Shown here piece after piece: positions 33,766 to 42,667 of a DNA stretch of 64,000 bases. The first letter of the stretch is position 1. Each line of letters starts with the position of its first letter. Source of the DNA: Azospirillum endophyticum. GTDB taxonomy: Bacteria; Pseudomonadota; Alphaproteobacteria; Azospirillales; Azospirillaceae. The stretch lies in the NCBI RefSeq assembly GCF_016595245.1, contig NZ_JAENHM010000058.1:363519-427518 (forward strand), read 5' to 3'. Position numbers and translations under genes: made by a program. The notes under the pieces were generated by a model, which saw only the letters and a program-made list of their open reading frames with translations, did no database searches and was not told where the DNA came from.

Positions 33766-34641
33766 TCACTTCAGGACCGCGGTGGCGTCCATGGTCAGCC
33801 AGCCCTCATGGTCCTTGGCCCACAGGCGGACGGACTTGCCGTCGGCCGACGGCGTGCCGCACACCGAGAAGGGGTTGATGTCGAAGGTCGGCCGCACCGC
33901 CTTGAAGCTGTAGGACGCGACCTCGGCATCCGGCATCCGGTGGCGCAGCAGATCCAGCAGCAGGGTGGCGATCAGCGGACCATGCACGATCAGCCCCGGA
34001 TAGCCCTCCGTCTCCGTCACATAGCGCCGGTCATAGTGGATGCGGTGGCCGTTGAAGGTCAGCGCCGAGTAGCGGAACAGCAGCACGTCGTCGGGAACCC
34101 AGGGCTGCTCCCAGGCCGCATCCGCAGGGGCCGGCCGAGGCTCCGGCGGCACGTCGTCGGCCGTGGCGGCCTCGCGGTAGACGATGTCGTGGAACTCGGT
34201 CAGCGCCACCGCCGTCTCGCCGGCCCGGCGGATCTCGTGGCGGACCTTGACGAAGACCAGCGGGCCGGTGCGGCCGGATTTCTCGGTCACGTCCTGGATG
34301 GTCGAGGTCCGGGTCAGGGCATCGCCGACCCGCAGGGGCTCGTGGAACTCGAACTGGCTGCCTGCCCACATCCGGCGGGGCAGCGGCACCGGGGGCAGGA
34401 AGCCGCCGCGCCTGGCATGCCCGTCCGGCCCGATCTCCGACTGGCGGTGCAGCGGCAGAAAATACAGCCAGTGCCACAGCGGCGGCAGCGGGGTGCCGGG
34501 CGCCGGGCGCTCGGCGGGCCGGTCCAGCGTGGCCGACAGCGCGGCGTAGGGGGTGGCGGTGACGGTGTCGGAGACGGTCTCGGTCCGGCCGATCCAGTCC
34601 TTGGCAGTCATGGTCGGGGTGGTCATGGTCGGGGCGTTCAT
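33766..34641 (-). CDS. MaoC-type enoyl-CoA hydratase (mesaconyl/itaconyl-CoA hydratase-like)
   Basis: 291 residues. A FAS1-like N-terminal half begins near AKDWIGRTETVSDTV and contains HWLYFLPLHRQSEIGPDGH. The C-terminal hot-dog half has FRYSALTFNGHRIHYDRRYV, with the hydratase His/Asp, and GYPGLIVHGPLIATLLLDLL. This two-part build is that of mesaconyl-C4-CoA hydratase (Meh) and related itaconyl-CoA hydratases, which form citramalyl-CoA. The product would be the substrate of the CitE-type lyase two genes on. The N terminus has a run of Thr/Pro/Met codons; later starts (MTTPTM, MTAKDW) are possible. Confidence 0.8.
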   Translation of the reverse strand: MNAPTMTTPTMTAKDWIGRTETVSDTVTATPYAALSATLDRPAERPAPGTPLPPLWHWLYFLPLHRQSEIGPDGHARRGGFLPPVPLPRRMWAGSQFEFHEPLRVGDALTRTSTIQDVTEKSGRTGPLVFVKVRHEIRRAGETAVALTEFHDIVYREAATADDVPPEPRPAPADAAWEQPWVPDDVLLFRYSALTFNGHRIHYDRRYVTETEGYPGLIVHGPLIATLLLDLLRHRMPDAEVASYSFKAVRPTFDINPFSVCGTPSADGKSVRLWAKDHEGWLTMDATAVLK

Positions 34642-34701
34642 GGCGGCGTCCTCGAACTTGCGTGCGGCTTCCGGGCGACCCGCGGAGCGGGCCAGGGGAG
34701 A

Positions 34702-36081
34702 TCAGTGCGACGGCTGGGCAGGCGCCCGGACGTTCATCTGCAAGGCGGCGATGTCGCCCTTCTCCTCCAGGGTCCGCTCGGTGCTGGCATAGGACTGGTT
34801 CAGCTCGCGGTGCAGGACCTCGCGGTCGCAGGCATTCTCCCAGATCGAGACGACGATGCTGGCGACGCAGTTGCTGATAATGCTGGTCAGGGCGCGGGCC
34901 TCGGACATGAAGCGGTCGATGCCGACCAGCAGCGCGACGCCGGCCACCGGCAGGTCGGGCATCACCGTCAGCGTGGCGACCAGGGCGACGAAGCCGCTGC
35001 CGGTGACGCCGGCCGCCCCCTTCGAGGTCAGCAGCATGACGCCGAGCATGGCGAAGATCTGGCCGGCCGACAGGTGGATGTCGCAGGCCTGGGCGATGAA
35101 CAGCGAAGCGAGCGTCAGGTAGATCGCCGTGCCGTCCAGGTTGAACGAGTAGCCCATCGGCAGCACGAGGCCGGAGACGCCCTTCTTGCAGCCCAGCGCC
35201 TCCAGCTTCTGCAGCACGCGCGGCAGGACCGGCTCGGAGGACGAGGTGCCGAGCACGATCAGCAGCTCCTCGCGGAAGTAGCGCAGGACCTTCCACAGGC
35301 TGAAGCCGTGCAGCCGGGCCAGCGTGCCGATGATCGCCACCAGGAAGACGCCGCAGGCGACGTAGAAGGTGAGGATCAGCAGGCCGAGCGAGCCGATGCT
35401 GTCGATGCCGTATTTGCCGACGGTGAAGGCCATCGCGCCGAAGGCGCCGATCGGGGCCAGCTTCATGATGAAGCCGAAGGCGGCGAACAGGACGTGGGAG
35501 AAGGCCTCGATGCCCTGCACCACCGGCTCGCCGGCCTTGCCGACGCGCGTCAGCCCGAAGCCGACCAGGACGGAGATGAGCAGCACCGGCAGCACCTCGC
35601 CCTCGGCGAAGGCGCCGAAGAAGGAATGCGGGATGATGTGCAGCAGGAAGTCGGTGAAGCCGACCGGCGCCGCTTGCTTGGCGAAGCGCGCCGCCACCGC
35701 GGGATCGAGCGACGAGGGCGAGACGTGCATGCCGACGCCGGGCTCGATGATCAGGACCGCGGCCAGTCCGATGACGAGCGCCGCCACCGTCAGCGCGTAG
35801 AACAGCGCCATCGACTTGACCAGCGTCTTGCCGATCTCGCGGGTGTCGTTGAGGCTGGTGATGCCGCTGACGATGGTGCAGAAGACCACCGGCGCGATCA
35901 TCATCTTGACCAGCTTGACGAACCCGTCGCCCAGCGGCTTCAGGGAGGCCCCGAGGTCCGGCCAGAAATGACCGGCCAGGATGCCCAGGGTCAGGCCGAC
36001 GACGACCTGGAAATACAGGGCCTTGTAGATGGCCTTGGACTTGGCCGGCGCCGGGGTTTGGCTTCCCGTTTGTAGACGCAT
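34702..36081 (-). CDS. dctA: C4-dicarboxylate transporter DctA
   Basis: 459 residues of the dicarboxylate/amino acid:cation symporter family. Visible motifs are LVKMMIAPVVFCTIVSGITS, GTSSSEPVLPRVLQ (the serine-rich re-entrant loop), GYSFNLDGTAIYLTLASLFI and the ASIVVSIWE end. Eight or so membrane segments plus two hairpins can be drawn. It imports dicarboxylates such as succinate, malate or fumarate in symport with cations. Here it sits inside the CoA-ester operon, so it may bring in the special substrate of that pathway rather than serve as the general C4 carrier. No two-component dctB/dctD genes are next to it. Confidence 0.92.
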   Translation of the reverse strand: MRLQTGSQTPAPAKSKAIYKALYFQVVVGLTLGILAGHFWPDLGASLKPLGDGFVKLVKMMIAPVVFCTIVSGITSLNDTREIGKTLVKSMALFYALTVAALVIGLAAVLIIEPGVGMHVSPSSLDPAVAARFAKQAAPVGFTDFLLHIIPHSFFGAFAEGEVLPVLLISVLVGFGLTRVGKAGEPVVQGIEAFSHVLFAAFGFIMKLAPIGAFGAMAFTVGKYGIDSIGSLGLLILTFYVACGVFLVAIIGTLARLHGFSLWKVLRYFREELLIVLGTSSSEPVLPRVLQKLEALGCKKGVSGLVLPMGYSFNLDGTAIYLTLASLFIAQACDIHLSAGQIFAMLGVMLLTSKGAAGVTGSGFVALVATLTVMPDLPVAGVALLVGIDRFMSEARALTSIISNCVASIVVSIWENACDREVLHRELNQSYASTERTLEEKGDIAALQMNVRAPAQPSH

Positions 36082-36110
36082 GGCGTTTCCTCCTCTCTAA
36101 TGCTGTGGGA

Positions 36111-37259
36111 TCAGGCCGCCATGGCGGCCCGCGGCGGGGTCGAGGGCCGTGCGAACACGGTTCCCTCGAACAGCCGCCGCGCGGTGCGCAGGATGCCGGC
36201 GACGGGGGCCGATTGGCCGGGACCTGATGCGCCGGCACCCGCCTCGAGGCGGACGGTCAGGCGTCCGGCCGGATGTTCGAAGGTGACGTCGCCGGGCATG
36301 GCGAGCGGTCCGCCCAGCAGGGCGGCGGCCACGGTTCCCGGAACCGTGCAGGCGGTGGCGGTGGCGACGGCGCCGGTGATGGCCATCGCCCGGTGGCAGT
36401 CGTGCGGCATGAAATAGCGCACGGACAGCGTGCCGCCGCGCGTCGGCGGCGCCAGCAGGACCGGCTTGGGGATCACCATGCCGGCCGCATTGGGAAAGCC
36501 CATGCGGCGGCCAGCCTCGACGCGCAGCGCCTCCAGCCGGGCCATGAACGCGCGGTCGGACCGGAAGCCGTCCGTCGGCTCGTAGCCCGTCTTGCCGAGG
36601 TCGGCGGCGCGGACCAGCATCACCGGGATGGCGGCGTCGATGCAGGACACCGCGATGCCGTCGATCAGGTCGGTGGGCGACCCGGTGGGCAGCAGCCGGC
36701 CGGTGTTGGCGCCGGCCGCATCGAGAAAGGCGAGATGGATCGGCGCCGCGGTGCCGGGCACGCCGTCGATGACGGCCTCGCCCTCATAGGCCACCTGCGC
36801 CCCGGGGGTCTGGATGCGCGCCTCGATCAGCTTGCCGGTGTTGACGTTGTGGATGCGCACCACGGTCACGCCGTCTACGGCCCGGACCAGCCCGGACTCG
36901 ATGGCGAAGGGGCCGACCGCGGCCAGCATGTTGCCGCAGTTGGGCGAGGTGTCGACCACCCCTTCCTGGACCCGGACCTGGGCGAACAGGTAATCGACAT
37001 CCGCACCGGCCCGGGTGGCGGGGCCGACGATGGCGACCTTGCTGGTCAGCGGGTTGCCGCCGCCGATGCCGTCGATGCCCAGATCGTTCCCCGCCCCCAT
37101 CACCGAGAGCAGGAGGGCGTCGCGCTCGGCCGGGACGGCCGGCAGGTCGGAGGCCAGGAAGAAGGGCCCGCGGGAGGTCCCGCCGCGCATCATCACGCAG
37201 GGAATGCCGATCTGGCGGTTCACCGGATGGGTCATCGGATGGCTGATGGGATGGGTCAT
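36111..37259 (-). CDS. prpF: PrpF-family isomerase (2-methylaconitate/oxalomesaconate-type)
   Basis: 382 residues from MTHPISHPMTHPV. Family motifs include PCVMMRGGTSRGPFFLASDL, VDTSPNCGNMLAAVGPFAIE with the catalytic Cys of the diaminopimelate-epimerase fold, and RYFMPHDCHRAMAITGAVAT with the second catalytic Cys. PrpF-type proteins move a double bond in methylaconitate, or tautomerise oxalomesaconate. As the first gene of the operon it probably prepares an unsaturated tri- or dicarboxylate for CoA activation. No prpC/prpD genes are nearby, so a 2-methylcitrate role is unlikely. The N terminus contains short repeats of ATGGGTCAT-like sequence. Several alternative Met starts exist within the first 10 codons. 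Confidence 0.82.
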   Translation of the reverse strand: MTHPISHPMTHPVNRQIGIPCVMMRGGTSRGPFFLASDLPAVPAERDALLLSVMGAGNDLGIDGIGGGNPLTSKVAIVGPATRAGADVDYLFAQVRVQEGVVDTSPNCGNMLAAVGPFAIESGLVRAVDGVTVVRIHNVNTGKLIEARIQTPGAQVAYEGEAVIDGVPGTAAPIHLAFLDAAGANTGRLLPTGSPTDLIDGIAVSCIDAAIPVMLVRAADLGKTGYEPTDGFRSDRAFMARLEALRVEAGRRMGFPNAAGMVIPKPVLLAPPTRGGTLSVRYFMPHDCHRAMAITGAVATATACTVPGTVAAALLGGPLAMPGDVTFEHPAGRLTVRLEAGAGASGPGQSAPVAGILRTARRLFEGTVFARPSTPPRAAMAA

Positions 37260-37337
37260 GGCGCTTGGTTTCTCTTGATTTCGCCGTGCGAGCGAAGAAA
37301 GCCGATGGGCCGATATTCCGGCTGCGAACCGTATTTG

Positions 37338-37372
37338 TGAAATGCAATGATTCGCAGTATTATTCCATTTCA
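37338..37372. promoter_or_regulatory. Candidate LysR-type operator between prpF and the LysR gene
   Basis: The inverted arms TGAAATG (37338-37344) and CATTTCA (37366-37372), 21 bases apart, lie in an AT-rich stretch of a high-GC divergent promoter region. This is a suitable place for autoregulation and operon activation by the neighbouring LysR protein. Confidence 0.45.
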
Positions 37373-37404
37373 CGCATCAATGCTCATGGCCCGGCGGAGC
37401 CCGC

Positions 37405-38295
37405 ATGAATTTCGAACTGGTCGATCTGAAGGCGTTCGTGGCGGTCGCCGAGCTGGGCAGCTTCAATCGCGCCGCCGAGCTGCTGAACCTCTCGCAGCCG
37501 GCGCTGAGCCGCCGCATCCAGAAGCTGGAGGACACGCTGGGCGTCGCGCTGTTCGAGCGTTCGACCCGCCATGTCGCGCTGACCATGGTGGGGCGCGACT
37601 TCATGCCCAAGGTCCGGCGCTTCCTGGACGAGTTCGAAACCTCGCTGCTGGGGATCAGCGATCTCGGCGCGCGGAGCAGCGGCCAGATCACCATCGCCTC
37701 CGTCCCCACCGCGGTGTTCTATTTCCTGCCGAACGCGATCAGCCGCTTCAGCGCCGCCTTCCCGCGCATCCGCATCCGCATCCTCGATCTCGGCGCCAAC
37801 GAGGGGCTGGAGGCGGTGGCCCGCGGCGAGGCCGATTTCGGCATCAATTTCATCGGCACCTCGCACCCGGACATCGAGTTCGCGCCGCTGGCCGAGGATC
37901 CGTTCGTCATCGCCTGCCGTCACGATCATCCGCTGGCCTCCCAGCGGGTGGTGGCCTGGGAGGAACTGGCCGCCCACCGGGTCATCACCGTCGGCCGGAC
38001 CAGCGGCAACCGGGCGCTGATCGACAATGCGCTGGCGCAGCACGGCCTGAAGCTCGACTGGTCCTACGAGATCACCCACCTCGCAAGCTCGCTCGGGCTG
38101 GTGGAGGCCGGGCTGGGCGTCGCGGTGCTCCCCAAGCTCGCCACGCCGGCCTCCGGCCACCCGATCATCCGCACCATCCCGCTTGGCCACCCGAAGATTT
38201 CCCGGACGATCGGCGTGGTCCGGCGGCATGGCGCCATCCTCTCGCCGATGGCGGCACGCTTCCTGGAGGTGCTGCTCGGCAGCTGGAAGGCCTGA
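37405..38295 (+). CDS. LysR-type regulator divergent from the prpF operon
   Basis: 296 residues. The N-terminal helix-turn-helix has FVAVAELGSFNRAAELLNLS and QPALSRRIQKLEDTLGVALF. The effector domain begins GQITIASVPTAVFYFLPNAI. It is CynR/CbbR-like in general layout, but no effector can be read from sequence. Its divergent orientation and the dyad in the intergenic region make it the likely regulator of the six-gene dicarboxylate operon. Confidence 0.87.
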   Translation: MNFELVDLKAFVAVAELGSFNRAAELLNLSQPALSRRIQKLEDTLGVALFERSTRHVALTMVGRDFMPKVRRFLDEFETSLLGISDLGARSSGQITIASVPTAVFYFLPNAISRFSAAFPRIRIRILDLGANEGLEAVARGEADFGINFIGTSHPDIEFAPLAEDPFVIACRHDHPLASQRVVAWEELAAHRVITVGRTSGNRALIDNALAQHGLKLDWSYEITHLASSLGLVEAGLGVAVLPKLATPASGHPIIRTIPLGHPKISRTIGVVRRHGAILSPMAARFLEVLLGSWKA

Positions 38296-38671
38296 CGCGC
38301 GGGCATTGCCGGCAGGGCATGCGATGGAGAGCCTTGGCGGGAGGAAGCGCGCCTCCCTTCGACCACGCACCCCAGCAATGTCCTACCAATCCGTGTGACT
38401 TCTCATCTGCGCCCTTGACCTGTACGGCCCTTTGCCCACATAAGGCTGACGAAACATCCACGACGCATCCAGGGCTCAGGACGGCTTGCCGCCCGGAACC
38501 GCTCTCGGAGCTGACGTCATCTTCCCCGCCCAGCCGTCCGACGGCCGCCGCACGGCGCCTCCGGCCGGGTCCGCTCCAACCCCATACCCACCACGGAATC
38601 CGCATCGACGAGCGATGCACGCCCGTCCGGCAGCGTCGAATGCCGGCTTAGATGAGACGTACGACAGAGGC
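38296..38671. other. Intergenic region without recognised gene
   Basis: About 375 bases between the LysR gene and the RNase J gene. Short open frames exist on both strands but none has family-like content or a good ribosome site. It contains the presumed promoter of the RNase J gene; no clear -35/-10 pair could be fixed. Confidence 0.5.
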
Positions 38672-40186
38672 ATGACGTTTGATTCAAAGCGGCGCCGGAT
38701 GGCGCCGAACAACCGCGCACGCAACCCGCGTCCGCGTGCTGACATCGACAATTCCCGTCCGGCGACCAGCACGGTCCATGGCGGCGGCCCCACCGGTCCG
38801 GTTCCGGGCAAGGACGAGATCCTGTTCCTTCCGCTGGGCGGCTGTTCGCGCATCGGCATGAACATGGCGCTCTACGGCCATGCCGGCAAATGGCTGATCG
38901 TCGACGCCGGCGTCGCCTTCATGGGCGACGAGGCGCCGGGCATCGACAGCCTGATGGCCGATCCGGCCTTCATCGAAGAGCGGATGCAGGACGTCGTCGG
39001 GCTGGTGGTGACCCACGCCCACGAGGACCATATCGGCGCGATCCACCATCTGTGGCCGCGCCTGCGCTGCCCGATCTACGCCAGCCCCTTCGCTTCCCAC
39101 ATTATCCGGGACCGGCTGAAGGAAAAGGGCGCGCACCGGGCGGCCAAGGTGCAGACCTTCGACATCGGCGACACGCTGACCATCGGTCCGTTCCGGATCG
39201 AGACCATCGCCGTCACCCATTCGATCCCCGAACCGATGTCGCTGGCCATCCGCACGGCGGCCGGGACGGTCCTGCACACCGGCGACTGGAAGTTCGATCC
39301 CAACCCGCTGGTCGGCCGCAGCACCGATTTCGCCGCGCTGAAGCGCCTGGGCGACGAGGGCCTGCTCGCCATGATGTGCGACAGCACCAACGCCGACGTC
39401 CCCGGTTCCACCGGGTCCGAAGCCGACGCCCGCGCCGGCCTGATCGGCGCCTTCGCCGGCCGCACCGGCGCCATCGCCGTCACCGGCTTCGCCTCCAACG
39501 TCGCCCGCATGACCGCGGTGGCGGAAGCGGCGGCGGCGGTCGGGCGCAAGGTGGTCCTGGTCGGCCGCTCCATGCTGCGCATGGAGAAGGCGGCGCAGGC
39601 CTGCGGCTATCTCGACCATGTTCCGGACTTCATGGATGTCCGCGAGGCCTCCTGGACCCCGCGCGAGAATCTCGTGTTCCTGTGCACCGGCAGCCAGGGC
39701 GAGGAACGGGCGGCGCTCAGCCGTCTGGCCCGCAACGAACACCGCGAGCTGTGGCTGGAAGAGGGCGACACCGTCATCTTCTCCGCCCGCGCCATCCCCG
39801 GAAACGAGGAGGTTCTCGCCGACATCCACGAGCATCTGCGCGGCATGGGGGTGGAGATCGTCACCCCGGCCGACGCGCCGGTCCATGTCTCCGGCCATCC
39901 GAAGCGCGACGACCTCGCCCGGATGTACGGGATGGTCCGCCCGCGCTTCGCCGTCCCGGTCCATGGCACCATCGAGCATATGGAAGCCCACGCCCGCCTC
40001 GCCCGCGCCTGCGGTGTCGAACGCGCCCTGGTTCCGGAGGATGGCGACATCCTGCGCATCGCCAAGGAAGGCACCCGCGTGGTCGGCCGCATCGAGCCCA
40101 AGCGCCTCGCCAACACCGGGCGGGACCTGATCTCCTGGGTCCCGGCCGAAGCGACGGTGGAAGAGACGCTGGTGGTCGCGGCCTGA
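38672..40186 (+). CDS. rnj: Ribonuclease J (metallo-beta-lactamase/beta-CASP)
   Basis: 504 residues. The metal-binding set THAHEDHIGAIHHLW (HxHxDH at about 115-120), HTGDWKFDPNP and HVSGHPKRDD, with a later VPVHGTIEHMEAHA, defines RNase J. This enzyme has 5' exonuclease and endonuclease activity in mRNA and rRNA maturation. The first 45 residues are basic and low-complexity (KRRRMAPNNRARNPRPRA) and not part of the core. The core ends early, so the usual C-terminal oligomerisation domain of about 100 residues seems absent or reduced. The start at 38672 has only a weak ribosome site; Met10 is an alternative. Transcription ends at the long hairpin after the gene. Confidence 0.85.
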   Translation: MTFDSKRRRMAPNNRARNPRPRADIDNSRPATSTVHGGGPTGPVPGKDEILFLPLGGCSRIGMNMALYGHAGKWLIVDAGVAFMGDEAPGIDSLMADPAFIEERMQDVVGLVVTHAHEDHIGAIHHLWPRLRCPIYASPFASHIIRDRLKEKGAHRAAKVQTFDIGDTLTIGPFRIETIAVTHSIPEPMSLAIRTAAGTVLHTGDWKFDPNPLVGRSTDFAALKRLGDEGLLAMMCDSTNADVPGSTGSEADARAGLIGAFAGRTGAIAVTGFASNVARMTAVAEAAAAVGRKVVLVGRSMLRMEKAAQACGYLDHVPDFMDVREASWTPRENLVFLCTGSQGEERAALSRLARNEHRELWLEEGDTVIFSARAIPGNEEVLADIHEHLRGMGVEIVTPADAPVHVSGHPKRDDLARMYGMVRPRFAVPVHGTIEHMEAHARLARACGVERALVPEDGDILRIAKEGTRVVGRIEPKRLANTGRDLISWVPAEATVEETLVVAA

Positions 40187-40253
40187 TGACAAAAGCCCTT
40201 CTCCCCTTCGCGGGAGAGGGGCTGCTTCTTCCGACCAAGGCGCCTGACACACC

Positions 40254-40301
40254 AAAAGCGAACGGGTCCCGTGGAACGCTCCACGGGACCCGTTCGCTTT
40301 T
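40254..40301. terminator. Bidirectional terminator between rnj and cstA
   Basis: A perfect 22-base stem (AAAAGCGAACGGGTCCCGTGGA and its complement) with loop ACGC. The A-rich start and T-rich end give a U-run in both directions, so it can serve both convergent genes. Confidence 0.9.
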
Positions 40302-40318
40302 CTACAACGCTGGAACCG

Positions 40319-42124
40319 TCATTCGGCCGGGGTGGCGACCATCGGAACCTCGATGGCACGGGCCTGGAACAGCTCCTTCCACTTCTTCAGCGCGGCGATC
40401 AGGATGATGAAGCCAAGCACCAGCATGATGATCGAGATGCCGGCGTTGAAGGGATTGTAGCCCTTGGCCGCCTTGTTCAGATAGACGTTGGCGATCATCC
40501 AGTAGCCGGCGGCGTTCACCGTGACGAACAGGTAGGCCAGCGGGATCAGGCAGGTCAGCACATAGACCCGCTTCTGCGCCAGCCGCAGGATGATGGTGGC
40601 GCCGATGATCAGGCCGACCGAGGCCATCAGCTGGTTCGACACCCCGAACAGCGCCCACACCGAGTTGATGTCTCCCGAGGTCAGCAGATATCCCCAGGCC
40701 ACGCAGGCGATGACGCTGGCGACGATCGAACCGGGGACCCAGTCCAGCCGCTTCATCGGGGCATAGACGTCGCCCAGCAGGTCCTGGATCAGGTAACGGG
40801 CGACGCGGGTGCCGCTGTCGACGGCGGTCAGGATGAACACCGCCTCGAACATCACGACGAACTGGAAGAAGTAGGAGGCGAGGCTGTTGAACCACGGCAC
40901 GCGGGTGAAGATCTCGGTCATGCCGACCGCCAGTGTCACCGCGCCGCCGGTCCGGCCATAGAGGTCGAGGCCGATCTCCTGGCTCAGCCGCGGCAGGTCC
41001 ACCACGTCCATGCCCAGGGCCTTGAAAGCGGCCGGCGCGGAGTTGATGGCGAAATAGTCGGCCGGATGCAGCGAGGTGGCGGCGATCAGCGCCATGACGC
41101 CGACCAGGCATTCCGCCAGCATGCCGCCGAAGGCCACCGGACGGATGTCGCTCCACTTGTCGATCAGCTTGGGCGTGGTGCCCGAACCGATGAAGGCATG
41201 GAAGCCGGAGATGGCGCCGCAGGCGATGGTGATCGAGATGAAGGGCCAGACCGGGCCGTTCAGCACCGGGCCGCCGCCATGGATGAAGTCGGTCAGGGCG
41301 GGGAAGCGGATCTCCGGGTTGATGAAGACGACGCCGACGACCAGTGCGCCGAACACGCCGACCTTCATGAAGCTGGACAGGTAGCCGCGCGGGGTCAGCA
41401 GCAGCCACACCGGCAGCGCCGTGGCGAAGAAGGCGTAGATCGGCAGGATGACGGCGACCGTCTCGGCATGCAGCGTCAGCCATTCGCCCAGCAGCGTGCC
41501 CTCGATGTAGGGGCCGGCGAAGACCGACGCGGCGATGGCGGCGATGCCGACCTGGGTGGCGCCCTTGGACGAGCCGGTGACGCGTTCATAGAGGCCGAGC
41601 GCGACGGCGATCGGGATCGTCATGAACACCGCGAAGGCGCCCCAGGCGTTGCGTTCCAGCGCATGGACGACGACCATCGACAGGCCGGCCATGGTGATGG
41701 TGATGATGAACAGCATCGCCAGACCGGTGCACCAGCCGGCCACCGGGCCGAGTTCGGCCTTGGCGACCTCGGACAGCGACTGTCCCTTGTGCTTCATCGA
41801 GGCGAACAGCACGACGGTGTCGTGCACCGCGCCACCGACGACGCAGCCGATCAGCAGCCACAGGAAGCTCGGCAGATAGCCGAACTGGGCGGCCAGCACC
41901 GGACCGACCAGCGGGCCGGCGGCGGCGATGGCGGCGAAATGCTGCCCGGCATTCACCCATTTCTTGGTGGGCACATAGTTCTTGCCGTCCTCCAGCATAT
42001 GGGACGGGGTGACTTCCGAATCGTCGGCACGGAGAACCTTGCGCACGAAGAACACGCCGTAGAAGCGGTAGCAGAGCGCAAGAATGCAGAGTGTCGCGAT
42101 CACAAAGGTTAGGGCGTGATCCAT
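40319..42124 (-). CDS. cstA: CstA-family carbon-starvation/pyruvate transporter
   Basis: 601 residues with about 16 membrane segments. Conserved CstA segments are NYVPTKKWVNAGQHFAAIAA, GPLVGPVLAAQFGYLPSFLW, GCVVGGAVHDTVVLFASMKH and FHAFIGSGTTPKLIDKWSDI. E. coli members (CstA, BtsT) take up pyruvate and some peptides. A YbdD-like gene, the usual partner of cstA, lies 1.3 kb away, and a BtsS/BtsR-like two-component system lies 12 kb away in this window. The gene ends in the shared terminator with rnj. Confidence 0.93.
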   Translation of the reverse strand: MDHALTFVIATLCILALCYRFYGVFFVRKVLRADDSEVTPSHMLEDGKNYVPTKKWVNAGQHFAAIAAAGPLVGPVLAAQFGYLPSFLWLLIGCVVGGAVHDTVVLFASMKHKGQSLSEVAKAELGPVAGWCTGLAMLFIITITMAGLSMVVVHALERNAWGAFAVFMTIPIAVALGLYERVTGSSKGATQVGIAAIAASVFAGPYIEGTLLGEWLTLHAETVAVILPIYAFFATALPVWLLLTPRGYLSSFMKVGVFGALVVGVVFINPEIRFPALTDFIHGGGPVLNGPVWPFISITIACGAISGFHAFIGSGTTPKLIDKWSDIRPVAFGGMLAECLVGVMALIAATSLHPADYFAINSAPAAFKALGMDVVDLPRLSQEIGLDLYGRTGGAVTLAVGMTEIFTRVPWFNSLASYFFQFVVMFEAVFILTAVDSGTRVARYLIQDLLGDVYAPMKRLDWVPGSIVASVIACVAWGYLLTSGDINSVWALFGVSNQLMASVGLIIGATIILRLAQKRVYVLTCLIPLAYLFVTVNAAGYWMIANVYLNKAAKGYNPFNAGISIIMLVLGFIILIAALKKWKELFQARAIEVPMVATPAE

Positions 42125-42272
42125 GACGGCTCTCCTGAAAAGGATATGCCGCCGGTGTACGCCCGCCGCGGCGCCCCGTGGGGTGGAATGCCGCGAGCGG
42201 TAGCCGGGAGGTGCTGAGCGGCAGCCGTCGGGGGGCGAGCGGCGGCGCTCAGGCTCCGGGGGGACAATGAAA

Positions 42273-42303
42273 AAGGCCGGGAGCTTTGGCGCTCGCCGGC
42301 CTT
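42273..42303 (-). terminator. Terminator after the 51-residue gene
   Basis: The stem AAGGCCGG...CCGGCCTT with an inner GAGC/GCTC pairing is followed on the minus strand by TTTTTC. It separates the small gene from cstA. Confidence 0.75.
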
Positions 42304-42328
42304 CAAGCCAGAAGCAATGAAACCGAGC

Positions 42329-42484
42329 CTACTTGCCGAGCCGCTCGCGCAGACGCAGGAATGCTTCACGGGAAGACTGCTTCATCGCGGCCGACAGCTC
42401 TTCGGGAAGCCGGCCGTCATGGGCAGCGACGAAATCCATGAGGCTTTGCGGGGCCTCCTGAGGCTTTCGCTGTGCTATGGCCAT
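42329..42484 (-). CDS. Small protein of unknown function, 51 residues
   Basis: Starts MAIAQRKPQEAPQSLMDFVA behind a perfect AAGGAGG six bases upstream. The rest is charged and helical (LPEELSAAMKQSSREAFLRL, ending RERLGK). No family recognised. It has its own terminator before cstA, which suggests an independent transcription unit. The strong ribosome site and terminator make it a credible gene despite its size. An upstream in-frame extension of 27 codons without a ribosome site was rejected. Confidence 0.65.
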   Translation of the reverse strand: MAIAQRKPQEAPQSLMDFVAAHDGRLPEELSAAMKQSSREAFLRLRERLGK

Positions 42485-42667
42485 CGACGCCTCCTTGCTA
42501 CAATCGGAACTCCACCCCTGTGGGATTGATACCACAATTAACGCTCGACGGGTAGCGAGGTTCATCCTGCTTCGTCGCAGTTCATGAGGGTTTCGCGCCT
42601 ATATAGGGGGATAAGCGCATCCTCCAACCCCCAGGCAGCAGCCGGAAGATCGTGGACTTACGGTCGA

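Noticed and set aside
31736..36075. Long plus-strand frames (725 and 755 codons) opposite the CoA-pathway operon and dctA
   Set aside because: They mirror the third-position GC bias of the real genes and show no family features.
34031..36238. A 735-codon minus-strand frame overlapping dctA and the MaoC-type gene
   Set aside because: It is in a different frame from both recognised proteins and is Arg/Pro/Gly-rich.
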